18,204 bases of DNA from contig CAJYBQ010000017.1 in the NCBI GenBank assembly GCA_913064755.1, positions 1 to 18,204 of the forward strand, in the 5' to 3' direction. The position numbers and the translations under genes are program-made. Of this stretch, positions 14,439-18,204 are shown piece by piece (position 1 is the stretch's first letter; every line of letters starts with the position of its first letter). This DNA is from an uncultured Alphaproteobacteria bacterium. Lineage in GTDB: Bacteria > Pseudomonadota > Alphaproteobacteria > Minwuiales > Minwuiaceae. The notes beneath the pieces were generated by a model. That model did not search any database. It saw only the letters and a program-made list of their open reading frames with translations, and was not told the origin of the DNA.

Positions 14439-14987
14439 ATGGGTGCCATCGTGGCCATACAGCCGCAGAACACGGAAGCGGTCATGAGTGACCTTGGCGA
14501 AGCGGAGCGCCTGTTTCTCTGGCTGGTGCGCACGTGGGTCCAGGGCCTGAACCAGAGCATCGATGTCGATCACGAGATCGAGGCCGGGCTGATGGCCCAC
14601 AGGATCCCCGAAGCCATGACCGCTTTCGACGGCCTGATGATGTCCATCGCCACCTGTGCAGCGCGCAACGTCGATATCCGCCGCCGCCGCACGTCGGAAG
14701 TCAGCAGCGACGAGATCATCCTGCTGCGGGACTTCGGTGCCATGGCTGCGAACATGCGGCCGCTGGCGGAGGCGGTGCTGGATCTGATGATCGACGGCAC
14801 CGGACAGAAGATCGCCGCGGATAACCTGCAGCGCATGTCGGACAGCTTTGCCAGCGCGGCACTCGTTCCGGCACCATTCAGGCAGTTGAAGAGGATCCCG
14901 CAGGGTCCGGCGGCGCAGAAGGGCGCGTCGGTGCCGGAAGTTCACCGGCGACCCTCATCGTCGGGGAGGGTGCCCGATGCCTCCTGA
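14439..14987 (+). CDS. Hypothetical protein, possibly metal- or iron-regulated
   Basis: I do not recognise a named family. The protein has 182 residues and is predicted soluble, with no signal peptide or membrane segment. It is mostly helical in character: EAERLFLWLVRTWVQGL, then IPEAMTAFDGLMMSIATCAA, then SSDEIILLRDFGAMAANMRPL. The last 30 residues are low-complexity and rich in proline, serine and arginine. AGGGGA (14428-14433) precedes the ATG at 5 bases. A second in-frame ATG at 14484 (MSDLGEAERLFLW) also has a nearby GGAAG and may be the start conserved among relatives. Downstream, its stop region overlaps a possible microprotein frame. The palindrome at 14376-14426 lies directly upstream, so regulation by a Fur-type repressor is a reasonable inference. 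Confidence 0.7.
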   Translation: MGAIVAIQPQNTEAVMSDLGEAERLFLWLVRTWVQGLNQSIDVDHEIEAGLMAHRIPEAMTAFDGLMMSIATCAARNVDIRRRRTSEVSSDEIILLRDFGAMAANMRPLAEAVLDLMIDGTGQKIAADNLQRMSDSFASAALVPAPFRQLKRIPQGPAAQKGASVPEVHRRPSSSGRVPDAS

Positions 14988-15051
14988 AACCCGCAACCAG
15001 GCGAGCTGTCCCTTCGGCTGGCTGATGGATCGGTTGCTCGGACAGCGCTGA
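14977..15051 (+). CDS. Possible 24-residue microprotein overlapping the end of the hypothetical gene
   Basis: The ATG at 14977 is preceded by GGGGAGGG (14963-14970) at 6 bases, one of the strongest ribosome sites in the window. It opens a 24-codon frame ending in TGA at 15049-15051. The product begins MPPETRNQASCPFGW and continues LMDRLLGQR: one cysteine, then an amphipathic helix-like tail. It overlaps the last 11 bases of the gene at 14439 in a different frame, the arrangement expected for translational coupling. No family is recognised. Chance is possible for so short a frame; the ribosome site is the main support. Confidence 0.4.
   Translation: MPPETRNQASCPFGWLMDRLLGQR
15005..15046. terminator. 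Long-range inverted repeat between convergent genes, weak terminator candidate
   Basis: GCTGTCC (15005-15011) and GGACAGC (15040-15046) are perfect 7-bp complements separated by 28 bases. They lie between the hypothetical gene and the convergent asnB-type gene. The large loop and lack of a T-run make intrinsic termination unlikely. It also overlaps the proposed microprotein frame. Confidence 0.2.
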
Positions 15052-15080
15052 GATCTTCGTCCGCGCGACGATGCCTCCAG

Positions 15081-16862
15081 TCAGTCGATGAACAGCCTGT
15101 GCCAGTGCTCCAGCGCCATCAGGGCGCGGACTTCGCGGGTATTGTTGCGGCTGCCCTGGATATGACTTTCCAGCAGCAGGTGCACGGTGTCGGGCTGGAA
15201 CAGGCCGCGATCGTTGAAACGGTCGGTCAGCAGCATGTCGCGGGCATGTCCGGCCAGGTCCTGTTTCAGCCATTCGCCCACGGGCACCGTGAACATCTGT
15301 TTCGAACGGTCGGTAAGGGCCTCGCCCAGCAGGGGGCGGACCGTGTGTTTCAGGACATGCTTGGTCTCGCCATTGCGCAGCTTCAGGTCGGCCGACATGC
15401 GGAACGCCAGTTCGACGATGCGATAATCGAGGAATGGTGTCCGCGCCTCCAGCGAGACCGCCATGCCCATGCGGTCGGGCTTCACCAGGTTGTTGCCCGG
15501 CAGCAGCAGCAGGGAATCGAGGTAGAGCGCCCGGGTCAGGTGGTCGAACTGCGGCACGTCGGCCAGGTGCCCGGCGATCAGGTCATGCGTCGACACGCCC
15601 GAAACGGCGCGCGCTGCGGCCTGGCTGTAGAGCGTGTCCTGCAGTGTCCGCTCAGGGAACAGGGTCAGGGCGCTGTCCATGTACCCGCGTGCAAAGGCGG
15701 CATCGTCGCTGAACGACGCATCTGCGTGGAAGAAGTCGCGGTACTTGTCGTATCCGGCGAACAGTTCGTCACTGCCATCGCCCGTCAGCACCATCTTGGT
15801 CTCGCTCGCCGCCAGTTCGGCGACGCGCAGGGTCGGCATGAAGGACACGTCCCCGTGCGGCTGTTCCAGGTGCCGCAGCACTTCCGGCCAGCGGTCCAGC
15901 ATGCGGGGGGAGACGATTTCGTGGCGATGATTGGTGCCGAACCGCCGTGCAACGGCCTGGGCGTGCCGGGTCTCGTCGAAGCGCTGGTCCGCGAAGCCGA
16001 TGGAGAAGGTATCCACCGGCCGTGACATGTGCATCGACATCAGCCCGGTGACGGTGCTGGAATCGATACCGCCGGAGAGGAAGGCACCGAACGGCACGTC
16101 GGCGCGCAGGCGGATGCGCACCGCGTCGTCCAGCAGCGCCAGCAGTTCCGCAGATGCGTCGGCCAGCTTCATCGGCCGGGGTTCGATATCGGCCAGTCGC
16201 CACCATTGATCCTCCACCATGCCGGTCGGGCTGATGGACAGGCGACCGCCGGGGGCGACATGGCGAATGCCCTCGAAAGCGGTCAGCGGGGGCGGCACGT
16301 AGTTCAGCACCAGGAAGTGGTGCAGCGCCTCGGCATTCGCGACGGGCCGGACACCGGTGGCGAAGATCGGCTTGATCTCGGACGCGAATACCAGCCGCGT
16401 GCCATCGTCATGCACGTAGAGCGGCTTCACGCCCATGCGGTCGCGGTAAAGGTGCAAGACGGGCCGGTCGCCGCGATCGTCATGGACGGCGATGGCGAAC
16501 ATGCCGTTCAGGTGGCGCACGAAATCCACGCCGTCGCGCAGGTACAACGCCAGCAGGACCTCGGTATCCGACCGGGTGCGCAGGTGAATCCCGTCGCGGC
16601 GCAGCATCTCTGCCAGTTCGACGAAATTGTAGATCTCGCCGTTCTGCACCACGGAGACCTTGCCATCCGCGCCACTCATCGGCTGGTGGCCGCCTTCGAT
16701 GTCGATGATCGACAGGCGTCGATTGCCGATGGCGCCATGGCTGAAATGCAGGTGGCCGCTGTCGTCCGGACCACGATGGGTCAGCAGGCGATCCATCTCG
16801 TGCAACGTGCCCTCTGGCAGCGCCGTGCCGGAACGGTCGAAATAGCCATAGATGCCGCACAT
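15081..16862 (-). CDS. asnB: Glutamine-dependent asparagine synthase-type amidotransferase (AsnB family)
   Basis: The protein has 593 residues. It begins MCGIYGYF, so Cys2 would be the glutaminase nucleophile after Met removal. The N-terminal class II glutaminase domain shows HRGPDDSG, GNRRLSIID, NGEIYNF and RSDTEVLL. The C-terminal synthetase domain has the ATP-pyrophosphatase loop SGGIDSS at residues 263-269 and LTGDGSDELFAGYDKY. Such proteins make asparagine from aspartate, glutamine and ATP, but members in polysaccharide loci often amidate carboxylated sugars. The position after an aldolase and a sugar aminotransferase favours the second role here, by inference. AGGGA lies 8 bases before the ATG, and that start overlaps the aldolase stop as TGATG. 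Confidence 0.9.
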   Translation of the reverse strand: MCGIYGYFDRSGTALPEGTLHEMDRLLTHRGPDDSGHLHFSHGAIGNRRLSIIDIEGGHQPMSGADGKVSVVQNGEIYNFVELAEMLRRDGIHLRTRSDTEVLLALYLRDGVDFVRHLNGMFAIAVHDDRGDRPVLHLYRDRMGVKPLYVHDDGTRLVFASEIKPIFATGVRPVANAEALHHFLVLNYVPPPLTAFEGIRHVAPGGRLSISPTGMVEDQWWRLADIEPRPMKLADASAELLALLDDAVRIRLRADVPFGAFLSGGIDSSTVTGLMSMHMSRPVDTFSIGFADQRFDETRHAQAVARRFGTNHRHEIVSPRMLDRWPEVLRHLEQPHGDVSFMPTLRVAELAASETKMVLTGDGSDELFAGYDKYRDFFHADASFSDDAAFARGYMDSALTLFPERTLQDTLYSQAAARAVSGVSTHDLIAGHLADVPQFDHLTRALYLDSLLLLPGNNLVKPDRMGMAVSLEARTPFLDYRIVELAFRMSADLKLRNGETKHVLKHTVRPLLGEALTDRSKQMFTVPVGEWLKQDLAGHARDMLLTDRFNDRGLFQPDTVHLLLESHIQGSRNNTREVRALMALEHWHRLFID

Positions 16863-17698
16863 CAGCGCGATCCCTGTTCATGGTGCGTGGAATTGCCTGC
16901 CGGCGTCTTGTTGCCGGTGATCCGGTCCACCGTTGCGACCAGGTCGAGCCTGTCCGCCTCCGCCTGCGCGGCGCTGCGCTGGCCGAAGCGCGCCTCTGCC
17001 TGGCGAATGCGCCCGATCTCGCCGGCCCAGTCGAAAGGCCCGGTCGCCCGGTCCTTGAACTTTCGCGACAGCATGACGGCGGTCGAACCAAGCCGGACGT
17101 GTTCGGCAATGATCAGTTCCGCATCCAGGTCGCCGTGACCCAGCCGGGCGATACCGCCGAACCCGAACCGTCGGCCCGCGGCGAAGGCAATTCCGGCCAG
17201 CCGTTCCACCGTGCCGTCCGCCAGCGCCTGGAACATGAAGCTGTCGCCCCGGTCCAGGTGCAGGTCGTTCAGGCCGACATAGATCTCCTCGACCCCTTCC
17301 AGGGCCGCGATCCCGGCCAGCGCCTCGGCCGACGCGACCGTCTCGATCAGCGGCAGCAGGGGCAGGCGACCGCCGATCGCGTCGCGCATTGCCACGACCT
17401 CCGCCAGGTCACGGATCATGGGCAGCATGATCGCGCATGGTCCGAACGCGATGATCTGTTCCAGGTCATCGCGTTTCAGGGCGGACCAGGGGTCGGTGCG
17501 AACGATCATCTCCGCATCGGGGAAGGTCTCGCGATAGCGGCGCACGTCTTCCAGGGTCTGCGAACTGATCCAGGTGCCGGTGCCCTGCCGGTCCTGCTTG
17601 CCGGCGCGTTCCAGGTCCAGGAACAGTCGATCGACGCCCGCGTTGAGCGCGTCCCGCGCCATGACCACGGATTCCGGTATGACCATCAGGCGGATCAT
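16862..17698 (-). CDS. HpcH/HpaI-family aldolase (citrate lyase-like TIM barrel)
   Basis: The protein has 278 residues and resembles the HpcH/HpaI/CitE aldolase superfamily, whose members make or break C-C bonds of 2-oxo acids using a divalent metal. The N-terminal strand FLDLERAGKQDRQ (Asp28, Glu30) is followed by IVRTDPW (Arg67, a likely carboxylate-binding arginine). Glu119 (LPLIETVAS) and Asp145 (VGLNDLHLD) are spaced 26 residues apart, as the metal-binding Glu and Asp are in HpaI. The C-terminal ~40 residues are polar and unlike the fold core. The ATG overlaps the aminotransferase stop as ATGA, and the stop overlaps the asnB start by one base. The three genes therefore form a tightly coupled operon. 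A role in making a sugar or acyl precursor for a surface glycan is inferred; the substrate is unknown. Confidence 0.75.
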   Translation of the reverse strand: MIRLMVIPESVVMARDALNAGVDRLFLDLERAGKQDRQGTGTWISSQTLEDVRRYRETFPDAEMIVRTDPWSALKRDDLEQIIAFGPCAIMLPMIRDLAEVVAMRDAIGGRLPLLPLIETVASAEALAGIAALEGVEEIYVGLNDLHLDRGDSFMFQALADGTVERLAGIAFAAGRRFGFGGIARLGHGDLDAELIIAEHVRLGSTAVMLSRKFKDRATGPFDWAGEIGRIRQAEARFGQRSAAQAEADRLDLVATVDRITGNKTPAGNSTHHEQGSR

Positions 17699-18075
17699 GC
17701 GCCCAGCACCTGGCGAATGGCGGCAATGACACGGTCCTGGTCTGCCTCCGCCATGCCGGTGCCCGACGGCAGGCAGAGCCCGGTCAGGAACAGCCGGTCA
17801 CTGACGGAATGATCTTCGTCGTGGGCGTAATAGGGCGCGTCGCGGAACAGGGGCTGCATGTGCATGGGCTTCCACACGGGTCGGGTCTCGATCTCGTGCT
17901 GCTGCAACTGGCGCATGATCGCATAGGGGTGCAGGCCGATCACGTCGGGGTCGAAGGTGCAGACCGAGAGCCAGCGGTTGCTGCGGCTCCAGTTCGGCTC
18001 CGGCATCCAGTCCAGGCCGGGCACGTCATGCAGGCCATTGCGGTACCGTTCGAAGATGGCCCGACGCTGCTCCAC
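17695..18075 (-). CDS. C-terminal part of a DegT/DnrJ-type nucleotide-sugar aminotransferase
   Basis: About 126 residues of the C-terminal domain are present. The segment beginning EQRRAIFERYRNGL and continuing WSRSNRWLSVCTF, IETRPVWKPMHMQPLF, SDRLFLTGLCLPSGTGM matches the end of PLP-dependent DegT/DnrJ/EryC1/StrS enzymes, especially those near PglE/PseC-like sugar aminotransferases. These aminate a keto-sugar nucleotide in polysaccharide or glycoprotein synthesis. The catalytic lysine domain would lie to the right but is missing. The frame stays open to the window edge, yet residues before about 18075 are glycine/arginine-rich and do not continue the family. The true gene is therefore cut at an artificial or recombinant junction. 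The GTG at 18073-18075 encodes an internal valine here and is not a start. The stop overlaps the aldolase ATG. Confidence 0.82.
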   Translation of the reverse strand: MEQRRAIFERYRNGLHDVPGLDWMPEPNWSRSNRWLSVCTFDPDVIGLHPYAIMRQLQQHEIETRPVWKPMHMQPLFRDAPYYAHDEDHSVSDRLFLTGLCLPSGTGMAEADQDRVIAAIRQVLGA

Positions 18076-18204
18076 GCCCCCGGGCAGCCGCCGCCGCCGC
18101 CCGCTCCCGACGCCGGCCCCCTCGTCCGAGCCCGCGCAGTCGTTGCCCCCCCCGCCGGCCGTGCCGGGCGCGGCCGGGTGGCGGCCCCGCGGGGCGCGCC
18201 CGTT
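18076..18204. other. Extremely GC-rich terminal segment of foreign or artefactual origin
   Basis: By hand count only about 14 of the last 128 bases are A or T, far fewer than in the rest of the window. The segment contains CCG repeats and a run of eight C. In the aminotransferase frame it would encode a glycine/alanine/arginine-rich string that does not resemble the expected DegT sequence. I see no gene, promoter or repeat element in it. A chimeric contig end is the simplest explanation. Confidence 0.55.

Overview
The window is GC-rich chromosomal DNA from an alphaproteobacterium, most likely of the Rhodospirillales. The main evidence is the gene order ntrX(3' end)-trkA-trkH-dat-hfq-hflX, a conserved core arrangement in that group, supported by strongly alphaproteobacterial-looking proteins throughout (TrkA, Hfq, TyrC/HisC, a PcaF-type thiolase). 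I see no tRNA, rRNA, CRISPR array, insertion sequence or phage gene.

Layout. (1) Bases 1-434: an open frame whose first part resembles a UvrD-type helicase fragment and whose last ~36 codons are the C-terminus of NtrX. This is probably a chimeric junction. (2) 588-7081, plus strand: trkA, trkH, a D-amino-acid aminotransferase, hfq (with its own promoter-like region), hflX, and a TfdA/TauD-type dioxygenase whose start overlaps the hflX stop. (3) 7101-10139, minus strand: an aromatic amino acid cluster read right to left. It holds a chorismate mutase with a degenerate prephenate-dehydratase-like C-terminal part, hisC, then tyrC, which overlaps hisC by 4 bases. (4) 10401-14005, plus strand: a D-2-hydroxyacid dehydrogenase with an unusual C-terminal tail that overlaps kynureninase, then a 3-oxoadipyl-CoA thiolase behind a bulged hairpin. 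(5) 14013-15051: two divergent unknown genes around a 51-bp two-tier palindrome with a Fur-box-like core, plus a possible 24-residue microprotein. (6) 15081 to the right edge, minus strand: a tightly overlapped operon of DegT-type sugar aminotransferase, HpcH/HpaI-type aldolase and AsnB-type amidotransferase. It looks like part of a surface polysaccharide locus. (7) The last ~128 bases are extremely GC-rich and do not continue the aminotransferase, so they are probably another chimeric end.

How the genes work together. TrkA and TrkH form a potassium uptake system. Hfq and HflX are a post-transcriptional regulator and a ribosome-associated GTPase. Chorismate mutase, TyrC and HisC can together convert chorismate to tyrosine. 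Kynureninase and the thiolase are catabolic steps on aromatic compounds, but their partner genes are not in the window. The aminotransferase, aldolase and amidotransferase probably build or modify an unusual sugar.

The least explained parts are the concentric palindrome at 14376-14426 with its divergent unknown genes and adjacent microprotein, and the polysaccharide operon. Both terminal segments should be treated as suspect assembly.
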